DNA of 14,197 bases from Candidatus Aminicenantota bacterium (GCA_016867615.1 VGJG01000010.1:1-14197), one strand, 5' to 3'. Positions 7,307 through 14,197 are shown, counted from the stretch's first letter. Notes: generated from the letters alone by a model not told the origin. Numbers and translations: made by a program.

Positions 7307-7948
7307 CTAGTCCTCGCGGATCCGGAATTCGGCTTTGGCCGAAGCCGTGATCAAGGTTCCCGGGGGAGAATAGGCCTTCACCTCCCAGGAATAGGTTCTT
7401 CCCGGCATGAGTCGTTGTCTCCATTCCTCGGGAAGCTCCAGGCGGGTGTCGTCCGTCTCGACCGACCAGAGCAATTCCCCCTCGTAAAGGAAAAGGGCGT
7501 ATCGAGCTTTCCGGGAAAGGGGTTGCCATTCGAAGAGAATGCCCGCCGGGCCGACCGGACCCGCGGGGGAGAGGAGGACGAGGGTTTCTCCCCGGACGAT
7601 CTCATCCTGGCCGAGAGTGAAGACGGGGGAGGGCGCTTGGCGCCGGGGGAGATACAGGATCAGAACGAGGGCGGCTGCGGCCGCCAAGGCGGCCATGCCC
7701 CACCACGGCTTGAACCTCAAGGCCGCTCTCCTTCCGGGTTCGATCGCTTCCCCGGCCGGCTCCGCGCCGCCGGTGAAGATCTCTCCCCCTCTGGCCTTGA
7801 TCACGCGCAGGATCTCCTCCCTGGCTTTCAGTTCCTCGAAACAATCCCGGCAGTTGAAAAAATGCTCCTCGAACCCGGCTTTTTCCTCTTCTCCCAGCCT
7901 TTGGAGAAGATAGTCATCTATCGCTTGGCGGAAACGACAGGAGTTCAT
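7307..7948 (-). CDS. Membrane anti-sigma factor with zinc-binding (zf-HC2/ZAS) domain
   Basis: This 213-residue protein is the likely partner of the ECF sigma factor just upstream. A zinc anti-sigma motif opens it: C4, then H29-x3-C33-x2-C36 (HFFNCRDC). A single membrane segment follows at about 84-100 (AALAAAAALVLILYL), then an extracytoplasmic part of about 110 residues rich in short strands (WQPLSRKARYALFLY), which resembles a beta-sandwich sensor domain but is not assigned to a family. The family role is to hold its sigma factor at the membrane until a signal arrives; the signal here is unknown. The start is secure: AAAGGG (7961-7956) lies 7 nt before the ATG. It follows the sigma stop by 52 bp and converges with ricT (17 bp apart). 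Confidence 0.88.
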   Translation of the reverse strand: MNSCRFRQAIDDYLLQRLGEEEKAGFEEHFFNCRDCFEELKAREEILRVIKARGGEIFTGGAEPAGEAIEPGRRAALRFKPWWGMAALAAAAALVLILYLPRRQAPSPVFTLGQDEIVRGETLVLLSPAGPVGPAGILFEWQPLSRKARYALFLYEGELLWSVETDDTRLELPEEWRQRLMPGRTYSWEVKAYSPPGTLITASAKAEFRIRED

Positions 7949-7954
7949 AACCGA

Positions 7955-7962
7955 TCCCTTTC
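7955..7962 (-). promoter_or_regulatory. Ribosome binding site of the anti-sigma gene
   Basis: GAAAGGGA on the minus strand precedes the ATG at 7948 with normal spacing. This operon-internal gene uses a Shine-Dalgarno, in contrast to the sigma gene, which appears leaderless. Confidence 0.6.
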
Positions 7963-8000
7963 ATCTTGATTAGTCGGCGGAAAGACCGGAAACGGGAAAA

Positions 8001-8495
8001 TCATTTTATTATTTTTTTTCTCAGAAGCTTCTGGGCATAGTGAAGGCGCTCGCTGACCTTGGCCGGCGTGATGCCGAGCCTCCGAGCGACCTCTTCCCTT
8101 TTAAGTTCCTGAAAATAAAAAAGAAAAAGCACATCCCGGTATTTCGGCTTGAGCGTCCTGATGTGCCGGACGAGCTGGTCGGATTTTTCCCTGGATTCGA
8201 GGGATTCCTGGGGATCGAGCGGCTCCGCCGGCTCGGGGCCGTTCCTCAGGATTTTCGTCTTCTGCCGGATGAAGTCCACGATGCGACGGCTGGTCACGGT
8301 ATAGATGAACGTTCCCAGCGAGCATTCTCCCCTGAATTCGCCGTTTCGCACCTTCTCCAGGACCTGGGTCAGGATTTCGTTGACCACGTCCTCCCAGTCG
8401 GGTATGTCCCCTCCCAGCGCGCGGCGGACCCTGAAGCTGACCACGGGCCGGTATTGGGCCAGGAGAGCGTCGTGATCCTCGTTCTTTCCGGGCAT
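8001..8495 (-). CDS. ECF-type RNA polymerase sigma factor
   Basis: This is a small group 4 sigma factor of 164 residues from the ATG at 8495. Region 2 is seen as DWEDVVNEILTQVLEKV then LGTFIYTVTSRRIVDFIR (core binding and -10 recognition). Region 4 is a helix-turn-helix: KPKYRDVLFLFYFQELKREE and ARRLGITPAKVSERL. No region 3 or extra C-terminal domain is present. The frame could start two codons earlier at GTG 8501, but that codon lies only 2 nt past the -10, upstream of the predicted transcription start, so the ATG is preferred. It is followed by a zinc anti-sigma gene, the usual arrangement. The gene ends in an A8 run followed by further A-rich codons (aaa aaa ata ata aaa), unlike the GC-rich neighbourhood. 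The target promoters are unknown. Confidence 0.92.
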   Translation of the reverse strand: MPGKNEDHDALLAQYRPVVSFRVRRALGGDIPDWEDVVNEILTQVLEKVRNGEFRGECSLGTFIYTVTSRRIVDFIRQKTKILRNGPEPAEPLDPQESLESREKSDQLVRHIRTLKPKYRDVLFLFYFQELKREEVARRLGITPAKVSERLHYAQKLLRKKIIK

Positions 8496-8503
8496 GACCA
8501 CCC

Positions 8504-8532
8504 ATTATAGTGAACTGCCCGTTGAGGAACAA
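8504..8532 (-). promoter_or_regulatory. Promoter of the sigma/anti-sigma operon, probably leaderless
   Basis: A perfect TATAAT (8509-8504) with TTGTTC (8532-8527) 17 nt upstream on the minus strand looks like a housekeeping promoter. The ATG at 8495 is 8 nt past the -10, giving a leader of 0-2 nt. I see no ECF-type promoter upstream that would show autoregulation. Confidence 0.6.
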
Positions 8533-8592
8533 GAGCCGGGGCGGAGCCTGGAAGGGGTCAATTTCAGGACCGCCGGCACGACTAATAAAACG

Positions 8593-8615
8593 TTCCCCCG
8601 GGGCCGTCCGGGGAA
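8593..8615 (+). other. Stem-loop just before the HD-GYP ribosome site
   Basis: TTCCCC-GG (8593-8598, 8600-8601) can pair with CCGGGGAA (8608-8615), with one bulged C and a 6-nt loop. It lies 3 nt before the Shine-Dalgarno at 8619-8624. The strand between 8496 and 8631 otherwise holds only the divergent promoter region; no convincing plus-strand promoter was found (weak TAATAA at 8584). Confidence 0.3.
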
Positions 8616-8618
8616 GAC

Positions 8619-8624
8619 AAGGAG
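8619..8624 (+). promoter_or_regulatory. Strong ribosome binding site fixing the HD-GYP start
   Basis: AAGGAG lies 7 nt before the ATG at 8632. The upstream in-frame ATG at 8494 has no such site and would overlap the divergent sigma gene and its promoter. Confidence 0.7.
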
Positions 8625-8631
8625 CGAGAAG

Positions 8632-9291
8632 ATGCCCCCACACCGCCTGCGGCCCGACGCGACCGGGCCATGGACGCCGGACCGCAGAAGCTGGGGGATC
8701 CTCCGCTTCTTCGCCGCGGCCGCGGGGGGGGAAGTCGTCTGCCGTCATTCGCTGGCCGTCGCCCGCCAGGCTCTCATCCTCGCCCGGGCGCTGGCCGTAC
8801 AGGAGGGGGGATTTTTCCGGGATCTGGAGGCGGGGGCCCTGCTCCACGATATCGGGAAGATCGGCATCCCGAGGCGCATACTGATGAAATGCGGCGCCCT
8901 TTCCCCCTTCGAGCTGAGGATCGTCAGGGAACATCCCCTGGTGGGCTTTGAATTGATCTCCCGTCTCGAATTTTTGAGGGGCGCCGGCGGCGTCGTCCTC
9001 TATCATCATGAGCGCTATGACGGACGGGGCTATCCCTTCGGATTGGCCCGAGACTCCATCCCCCTTGTCGCCAGGGTCTTCTCCCTGGCCGATGCCATGG
9101 ACGCCATGACTTCCAACCGCCCCTACCGGGGCGGACGTTCCGTTCTGGAAGCCCGGGCCGAGATCGTTCGCTGCCGGGGAACCCAGTTCGACCCGGATGT
9201 CGTGGATGCTTTTCTGAGGGTCCCTCTCGCGGTCTGGCGGGAGGCCGGTCAGAGGCTTCGGCCGGCCGAAGCTGCTTTCCGGGTCAATTGA
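8632..9291 (+). CDS. Stand-alone HD-GYP domain protein (predicted cyclic-dinucleotide phosphodiesterase)
   Basis: The 219-residue protein is nearly all HD-GYP domain. Metal ligands and signatures are complete: H39, H72-D73 with the downstream HDIGK lysine, H101, H125-H126, the GYP motif at 133-135 and D154. The family hydrolyses cyclic di-GMP, or in some members cGAMP; the exact substrate is not evident. There is no receiver, GAF, PAS or membrane domain, so the activity must be controlled in another way. The start at 8632 is set by a strong Shine-Dalgarno; an extension to 8494 would add 46 residues unlike any HD-GYP protein. It is divergent from the ECF sigma gene and its last 43 bases overlap the end of the convergent lut-like gene. 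Confidence 0.9.
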   Translation: MPPHRLRPDATGPWTPDRRSWGILRFFAAAAGGEVVCRHSLAVARQALILARALAVQEGGFFRDLEAGALLHDIGKIGIPRRILMKCGALSPFELRIVREHPLVGFELISRLEFLRGAGGVVLYHHERYDGRGYPFGLARDSIPLVARVFSLADAMDAMTSNRPYRGGRSVLEARAEIVRCRGTQFDPDVVDAFLRVPLAVWREAGQRLRPAEAAFRVN

Positions 9292-11378
9292 CCGGCGTCG
9301 GATAGGGCCTCGATCGCTCGGAGCATTATCTCCGCCGAGTGCTTGACTTCGAAACGGGCGCCGCTCCCCCCCTGCCTGGTCTTCATCTGGAAAAGGCAGC
9401 CGGGGCAATCCGTCACCACCAGCGGGGCGCCGCCGGCCAGGATGGCTTTTTCTTTCCGCTTCCAGAGGTGCTCCGAGAGCCCGGGGTTCCTGAGGGAAAA
9501 AACTCCGCAGAAGCCGCAGCAGGAGTCGGGCTCCGGCTCGACGACGGGGGAATACCCGGAAGCGCGCAGGGCCCGCAGCGGCTCTTCCCTCAGCCGGAGC
9601 TCGTGCAGGGCGTGGCAGGGGTGGTGGTAGAACGCGGGACGGACGGGCTCCAGCCCTGAGGGGAGAAAGCCGCGCTCGGCCATGAAGGCCGTGAAATCCC
9701 GCACCCGCTCCGCCCAGCGTTCCGCCCGGGGGAGGATCTCGGGGTAAGTCTTCCCCAGCATGGCGTTTCCCGTGGGGCAAAAAGTCAGGATCACTTCGGG
9801 CGCCTCGCGCTCGAAGGACCTCACGTTCCGTTCCGCCAGGCGGCGCACATCCCCCCCCGCGGCCAGGTGGCGGCCCGGCGCTCCGCAGCAGGCCTGGTCA
9901 TCGGGGCAGACCGTCCGGAAGCCGTGTCGGGACAGGAGCAGGGCCGCGCTGTCGCGGATCTCGGGAAAGAAATGCTTCACCAGGCAGCCCTGGAAGAGAT
10001 AGGCGGTGACGGGACCTGTCCCGGAGCCGGGGGAGCGCCGCGTCCGCCGGGGAAGCGGCATAAAACCGCCGGCGGGCCGCGGCAGACGGAGAAGTCCCCC
10101 GCGGGCGACGGGTCCCAGGAAGAACGAGGCCGCCGAAACCCCGATCTCCATCCAGCGCGGACGGCGGAACAGGCCGGAGAGAGTTCTTTCCCAGAGCGCC
10201 GGGCCCCGGCGTTCCTTGAGCTTCAGGAGCAGCTCCCCGGTGCGGATGCCCACGGGACAGAAGTCCTCGCATTTTTTGCAGTCCGCGCAATAGGCGGCCG
10301 TCCGCTCCGCCCCGTGCGGGGAGCCCGTCACAGCGGAGAGCAGGCCGCCGATCCCCCCGGGATAGACCGGGCCGCCGAAGAGGTGTCCGCCCAAAGAGCG
10401 GAATACGGGACAGACGAGCATGCAGCCGCCGCATTTCAGGCAGGTCAGAATCTCCCGGCCGTCCTTGTCCCGGGAGGCGGCCAGCCGGCCGTTGTCCAGG
10501 ATGATGATGTGGACTTCGCGCGGCCCGTGCACGCCCAGGACGAGCTCTTTCTCGATATCGGTCGTCTTGCTCGGGCCGGTGATGAAGGACACATAAGAAG
10601 TCATCTTCAGCCCGGAGGAAGACGTGACCAGGGCCTTGAGGAGGGGGACCGCCTGCTCCATGTCGGCCACGAATTTCTCGGCGGAGATCAGGGCGATGTG
10701 CACCGGGGGGAGGGTCGTCACCAGGCGGGCGTTGCCCTCGTTGCTGACGATGACCAGGGTCCCCGTCTCGGCGACCGCCAGGTTGGCGCCCGACAGCCCG
10801 ATGTCCGCCTCGAGAAATACATTCCTCAGCTCCTCGCGGGCCAGGCGGACCATTTCCGGGATATCGGGCGGGACGGGCCGGCCCAGGGCCCGGCCGAGGA
10901 GGGCGGCCACTTCCTCCTTGGTCTTGTGCAGCGCGGGGGCGGTGATGTGGGACGGCCGCTCGCCGGCCAGCTGCACGATCCATTCCCCCAGGTCGGATTC
11001 CACGACCCGGAGGCCGATCCCCTCCAGATGGGCGTTGAGGCCGATCTCCTCCGAGACCATGGATTTCGACTTGACGACCAGCCGGGCTTCCTTCCGGCGG
11101 CAGATCCTCTCCACCTCGTTCCGCGCCTCGACCGGGGTGGAAGCCAGGCAGGTCGCGGCTCCGGCCTTCTCCGCTTCCTCGCGGAAACGGGCGATGAGCT
11201 CGGGCAGCCGTACGACGTTCTCCCGGCGGACGGCCCGAGCCTTGTCCCGGGTCTCCTGAAAGCCCGGGCCGCGGCCCGTGGAACGATACTTTTCGAAGTG
11301 GCTCTCCGAAGCCTTGTTCAGGGCGCGCTGCAGGCCGGCGTCCTGGAGCGCTTTCCGCGTGTCGCGCCGGCGGCCCAT
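9249..11378 (-). CDS. LutB/LutA-like fusion: LUD domain, two 4Fe-4S sites and cysteine-rich CCG domains
   Basis: The 709-residue protein joins what are often separate proteins of the LutABC lactate-oxidising system. Residues about 50-300 are a LUD domain (IGLSGANLAVAETGTLVIVS at 193-212). Two ferredoxin-type clusters follow: C313-x2-C316-x2-C319-x3-C323-P and C364-x2-C367-x2-C370-x3-C374-P. The C-terminal half holds two cysteine-rich CCG modules (C465, C491, C497-C498, C534; then C588, C620-C621, C658, C661), as in LutA, GlcF and heterodisulfide reductase subunits. It is probably a cytoplasmic electron-transfer protein of 2-hydroxyacid oxidation. No LutC or lactate permease is visible, so lactate as substrate is uncertain. 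Comparable fused proteins occur in Desulfovibrio. The ATG overlaps the ftsK stop by 1 nt. The frame also runs open upstream within ftsK, but that part is a shadow. Confidence 0.88.
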   Translation of the reverse strand: MGRRRDTRKALQDAGLQRALNKASESHFEKYRSTGRGPGFQETRDKARAVRRENVVRLPELIARFREEAEKAGAATCLASTPVEARNEVERICRRKEARLVVKSKSMVSEEIGLNAHLEGIGLRVVESDLGEWIVQLAGERPSHITAPALHKTKEEVAALLGRALGRPVPPDIPEMVRLAREELRNVFLEADIGLSGANLAVAETGTLVIVSNEGNARLVTTLPPVHIALISAEKFVADMEQAVPLLKALVTSSSGLKMTSYVSFITGPSKTTDIEKELVLGVHGPREVHIIILDNGRLAASRDKDGREILTCLKCGGCMLVCPVFRSLGGHLFGGPVYPGGIGGLLSAVTGSPHGAERTAAYCADCKKCEDFCPVGIRTGELLLKLKERRGPALWERTLSGLFRRPRWMEIGVSAASFFLGPVARGGLLRLPRPAGGFMPLPRRTRRSPGSGTGPVTAYLFQGCLVKHFFPEIRDSAALLLSRHGFRTVCPDDQACCGAPGRHLAAGGDVRRLAERNVRSFEREAPEVILTFCPTGNAMLGKTYPEILPRAERWAERVRDFTAFMAERGFLPSGLEPVRPAFYHHPCHALHELRLREEPLRALRASGYSPVVEPEPDSCCGFCGVFSLRNPGLSEHLWKRKEKAILAGGAPLVVTDCPGCLFQMKTRQGGSGARFEVKHSAEIMLRAIEALSDAGQLTRKAASAGRSL

Positions 11379-13675
11379 CAATCGATCTTCCGCGTTTTCT
11401 GCGCCGCTTCCAGGAAGGCCCGGGAATCGACCAGGATCTCGCGCGGCTTGCTGCCCTCTCCCGGACCCAGGAGGCCCTCCTGCTCCATCTGGTCGATGAT
11501 GCGGGCGGCGCGGGCGTAGCCCAGCTTGAGACGCCTTTGGAGGAAGGAGACCGAAGCCTGTCCGGCGTTGAGGATGACCTCTACGGCCTTGTCGTACAGC
11601 TCGTCCTTTTCCCCGAGGTCCCCCCAGTCGTGGTCGCTCGTGGATTTGAGGACCCGGACGATCTTTTCGTCGTATTCCGGCGCTCCCTGCTCCTTGACGA
11701 ACTTGACCAGGCGCCGGACCTCGGGCATGGAGATGAAAGCGCAGTGGAGACGGGTGATGCGCGGGAAATTGGGCGGGATGAACAGCATGTCCCCCTGTCC
11801 GAGCAGCTTTTCCGCTCCCGCGGAGTCGATGATCGTCCGGGAGTCGATCTGGGACGGGACGCGGAAGGTGATCCGGCTGGAGAAATTGTTCTTGATCGTG
11901 CCGGTGATGACGTCGGTCGAGGGACGCTGAGTGGCCAGGACGAGATGGATGCCCACCGCCCGGGCCAGCTGGGCCAGGCGGCCGATGCAGTACTCCACGT
12001 CCTGGGCGGCGACCATCATCAGCTCGGCCAGCTCGTCGATGATGATGATCACGTAGGGCAGGGGCTTGAGCTGGGCCTTCTCCTCCTCGGTCAGCTTCCG
12101 TCCCTTCTCCTGGCGGATCTGCTTGACCTGCTGGTTGTACTGCTCGATGTTCCGGACCTTGAGGTTGTGCAGCTTGTGGTACCGGTCCTCCATCTTCTTG
12201 ATGGCGTCCATGAGGACTGCGCCCGCCTTCTTGGGGTCGGTGATGACCGGGCTGAAGAGATGGGGGATGCCTTCGTAGAGGGAGAACTCCAGGCGCTTGG
12301 GGTCGATGAGGACGAGCTTGACCTCCTGCGGCGCGGCCTTGAAGAGGATGGAAGCGATCAGGGCGTTGAGGGCCACGCTCTTGCCCGACCCCGTGGCGCC
12401 GGCGATGAGGAGGTGGGGCATGATGGACAGGTCGGTGACGTAGACGTCGTCGTGAACGGTCTTGCCCAGGGCGAAGGTCAGCTTGGAGGGCGAGTTGACG
12501 AATTTTTCGGACTGGAGGATGTCCCGGAGCTTGATGATTTCCCTCTTGTTGTTGGGGATCTCCACGCCCAGGGAGGACTTGCCCGGGATGCGCTGGATGC
12601 GCACCGACTCGGCGCCCAGGGCCAGGGACAGGTCCTCGGCCAGGGAGGCCACCTGGCTGACTTTGATGCCCGGATAGGGATAAAACTCGTAGGTGGTGAT
12701 GACCGGGCCGGGATGGCATTCCCGGACTTCGCCCTCGACCCGGAATTCCCGCAGCTTCTCCTCGATGCGTCGCTTCTTCTCCAGGAGCTCGTCCTTGTCG
12801 ATCTTTTCCACGGGCTGCCCCGGGTCGAGGAGGGTGAAGGGCGGGAATTCATAAGCCGCCGGGGGTTCGACCTCGGGCAGGCGGAGCTGTTTGGCCGGGG
12901 AGGAGGCCGGATGAGGGGCCGGAGCCCGACGGATGATCATCGGAGACGAGGCGGGGGGTTCGGCGGCGTCCCCGCCCGCCGCCCGCTCCCGGCCGGGGCT
13001 TCGGACTTCGGGCGGGGCGGCCGGCTCCGGAGCGGTCGTCTCTGAAGCCGCGGCCGGCTTTTGAGGCTCGGTGATCTTGATCCGGACTTCCCGCGAAGCC
13101 GACCGGGCCGCCCCGGAAAGGAAGCGGACGATCTTGGCCGGAGAGAGCCCGGCGGACAGGCAGAGAAAGATCAGGAGAAGCAGGACGAGAAAAATGTACG
13201 AACCCGTCGCCCCAAGGGAGCCGACCAGGAAGAAGGACAGCGATTCACCCAGGAGACCGCCCGAGGGGAACAGGCCGCCACGGAGATTCACCCGGGGAAT
13301 GAGGAGGGTGAAGAGGGCGCTGAGGATGACGGCCAGGATGAGAACGGCCGCGGAGCGGACGGCCGTGCGTCCGGGGCGCATTCCCGTCAGGGCGACCACC
13401 CCCCAGGCGGCCACACCCAGGGGGACGAGGACGGAGAAGAAGCCTAATCCCTGGATCAGCCCCTCGGACAGGAGCGCGCCCAGGCGGCCGCCGAGGTTGC
13501 GGGTTTTGAACTCCGTTCCGACATGCCGGGCCATGTCCGAGCCGTGGTAGGAGAGCAGGCTGAGGAGAAGAAACAGAGCCAGGAAAAGAAGCACCAGGCC
13601 GAGGATCTCCGATTTTTTCGGCCCCGCTTTTTTCGATGCGGCGGAATTGTTTTTTCTCCGGATCCTCTTGTCCAT
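11378..13675 (-). CDS. ftsK: DNA translocase FtsK/SpoIIIE
   Basis: This is the septal DNA pump that clears chromosomes from the division site. Counting from the ATG at 13675 (765 residues), a basic N-terminus leads to four membrane segments at about 24-43, 80-98, 108-127 and 155-175. A Pro/Ala-rich linker runs from about 205 to 275. The motor has Walker A GATGSGKS (426-433), then VLIDPKRLEF, and Walker B IIIIDELAEL (543-552). A lysine- and glutamine-rich segment at about 492-540 looks like a coiled coil. The C-terminal gamma winged helix (about 690-750) is present, so it should read polarity sequences. An upstream in-frame ATG at 13684 lies inside the -10 box and is rejected. The short N-terminal region resembles SpoIIIE more than E. 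coli FtsK. The stop overlaps the ATG of the next gene (TGATG). Confidence 0.96.
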   Translation of the reverse strand: MDKRIRRKNNSAASKKAGPKKSEILGLVLLFLALFLLLSLLSYHGSDMARHVGTEFKTRNLGGRLGALLSEGLIQGLGFFSVLVPLGVAAWGVVALTGMRPGRTAVRSAAVLILAVILSALFTLLIPRVNLRGGLFPSGGLLGESLSFFLVGSLGATGSYIFLVLLLLIFLCLSAGLSPAKIVRFLSGAARSASREVRIKITEPQKPAAASETTAPEPAAPPEVRSPGRERAAGGDAAEPPASSPMIIRRAPAPHPASSPAKQLRLPEVEPPAAYEFPPFTLLDPGQPVEKIDKDELLEKKRRIEEKLREFRVEGEVRECHPGPVITTYEFYPYPGIKVSQVASLAEDLSLALGAESVRIQRIPGKSSLGVEIPNNKREIIKLRDILQSEKFVNSPSKLTFALGKTVHDDVYVTDLSIMPHLLIAGATGSGKSVALNALIASILFKAAPQEVKLVLIDPKRLEFSLYEGIPHLFSPVITDPKKAGAVLMDAIKKMEDRYHKLHNLKVRNIEQYNQQVKQIRQEKGRKLTEEEKAQLKPLPYVIIIIDELAELMMVAAQDVEYCIGRLAQLARAVGIHLVLATQRPSTDVITGTIKNNFSSRITFRVPSQIDSRTIIDSAGAEKLLGQGDMLFIPPNFPRITRLHCAFISMPEVRRLVKFVKEQGAPEYDEKIVRVLKSTSDHDWGDLGEKDELYDKAVEVILNAGQASVSFLQRRLKLGYARAARIIDQMEQEGLLGPGEGSKPREILVDSRAFLEAAQKTRKID

Positions 13676-13682
13676 CGCGGTC

Positions 13683-13691
13683 ATTATAGCA
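13683..13691 (-). promoter_or_regulatory. Extended -10 promoter of ftsK, probably leaderless
   Basis: TGCTATAAT on the minus strand is a perfect extended -10, differing by one base from the one before uvrA. The ATG at 13675 is 7 nt downstream, predicting a leader of 0-1 nt and no ribosome binding site. No good -35 is present. Confidence 0.6.
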
Positions 13692-13698
13692 CAGCGGG

Positions 13699-13736
13699 CC
13701 CCTTTTCCGGGATGACGGTCTCTCGGCCGGAAGGGG
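13699..13736 (-). terminator. Possible terminator hairpin between the upstream gene and ftsK
   Basis: On the minus strand CCCCTTCCGG (13736-13727) can pair with CCGGAAAAGGGG (13710-13699) with two bulged A and a 16-nt loop. It lies just past the stop of the upstream gene and before the ftsK promoter. No T-run follows, so intrinsic termination is doubtful. Confidence 0.25.
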
Positions 13737-13738
13737 GA

Positions 13739-14197
13739 TTACTGCGGCGCCCGGCCCGACAACCGCGCCGTTACATCGAGGCGGAACGGCCCCCCGGCCG
13801 CCTCGGGCTGCCGGGCGTCGAAGAAATAATCGTAGCCGACCTCGATCCGCGAATCCTCGGGAAGCAGTGGCAAAAAGACGCGGCCGCGGACGGGAGCCTG
13901 TCTCTGGGCCTCGTGGGCTCCCACCCTGCCCTGAAAAAGGGTCAACCGGGTCAGCTCCTCCCCGCCGGGTCCCTCCAGCCGGACATAGGGGTTGAGCACA
14001 TACGCATCCGCCCACCGGATTTTGGGGCCGTACACCCGGGAGAATAGATCCCAGCCGCCCTGGCGCCTGGTCAGGATGATCTGTTGAAAATATTCGTCTC
14101 CGCGCGTTCCGGGAAAGCGCACATAGTGAAAATGGCAGTGGAACCCGTTCTTCTTCAGCTCGGCCGGATCCAGCCCCTCGGCCAGGAGCTGTTCCTT
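13739..14197 (-). CDS. Unrecognised protein, C-terminal 152 residues (cut by window edge)
   Basis: The frame is open from the right edge to a TAA at 13741-13739. I do not recognise the family. The visible part is soluble-looking, with no membrane segment and only one cysteine (in HCHFHY, near the window edge), and has many short beta-like stretches: FHYVRFPGTRGDEYFQQIIL, AYVLNPYVRLEG, IEVGYDYFFDAR and a final RLDVTARLSG. The histidine/cysteine cluster HCHFHY near the edge could bind metal, but that is speculation. A GTG 25 codons inside would give a 127-residue protein, but the uninterrupted upstream frame in the same style argues that the gene continues beyond the window. It precedes ftsK by 63 bp in the same direction, with a hairpin and promoter between. 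Confidence 0.6.
   Translation of the reverse strand, partial: KEQLLAEGLDPAELKKNGFHCHFHYVRFPGTRGDEYFQQIILTRRQGGWDLFSRVYGPKIRWADAYVLNPYVRLEGPGGEELTRLTLFQGRVGAHEAQRQAPVRGRVFLPLLPEDSRIEVGYDYFFDARQPEAAGGPFRLDVTARLSGRAPQ

Noticed and set aside
8494..8631. 46-codon N-terminal extension of the HD-GYP protein
   Set aside because: It overlaps the sigma promoter and start, has no ribosome site, and the ATG at 8632 has AAGGAG at ideal spacing.
9867..11519. 550-codon plus-strand frame
   Set aside because: It is a shadow antisense to the lut-like gene, with no recognisable domain or ribosome site.
11379..12719. Upstream extension of the lut-like frame giving 1156 residues
   Set aside because: The extra residues are the wrong frame of ftsK. 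The LUD homology begins only after the ATG at 11378.
11537..13045. 502-codon plus-strand frame rich in Asp, Gly, Val and Leu
   Set aside because: It is antisense to ftsK and its acidic repeats arise from complementing lysine- and alanine-rich codons.

Overview
The window comes from a GC-rich bacterial chromosome (coding regions are strongly G/C-ended, with long spurious antisense frames). A DUF5916-type outer-membrane barrel points to a diderm. The mix of DUF5916, HD-GYP, RicT and a fused LUD/Fe-S/CCG protein would suit Acidobacteriota, possibly the Aminicenantia branch. That placement is inference from gene style, not proof. Nothing here looks like a phage, plasmid, transposon or CRISPR locus; it is mostly housekeeping with some unusual details.

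Layout. (1) 1-421, minus: 5' part of an MrfA/YprA-type DEAD-box repair helicase, running off the left edge. (2) 621-2819, plus: secreted DUF5916 protein with a CBM9-like N-terminus, divergent from the helicase. (3) 2820-2981: intergenic, holding two near-identical palindromic repeats 79 bp apart and an extended -10 promoter directly before uvrA. (4) 2982-7289, plus: tightly packed uvrA-holB-ricT (3-bp gaps), with a good internal promoter for ricT. (5) 7307-8495, minus: ECF sigma factor followed by its zinc anti-sigma factor, ending at a strong hairpin inside the ricT 3' end. (6) 8632-9291, plus: stand-alone HD-GYP protein. (7) 13675-9249, minus: ftsK, then a LutB/LutA-like iron-sulfur fusion whose ATG overlaps the ftsK stop. 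(8) 14197-13739, minus: C-terminal part of an unrecognised protein.

How the genes fit together. uvrA, holB and ricT combine excision repair, the replication clamp loader and an Fe-S regulator; holB next to ricT is a familiar bacterial pairing. The sigma/anti-sigma pair is a classic membrane-sensing switch. The ftsK-lut pair has no obvious functional link but is translationally coupled.

The most notable observations are: a UvrA that lacks the roughly 100-residue insertion domain while keeping every zinc-binding CxxC pair and both ATPase sites; three genes (uvrA, sigma, ftsK) whose -10 box lies only 7-8 nt before the ATG, implying leaderless mRNAs; a terminator hairpin embedded in a neighbouring coding sequence; and an A8 tract at the end of the sigma gene where one extra A would extend it exactly to an ATGA overlap with the anti-sigma gene. 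I did not find a clear new multi-gene system.
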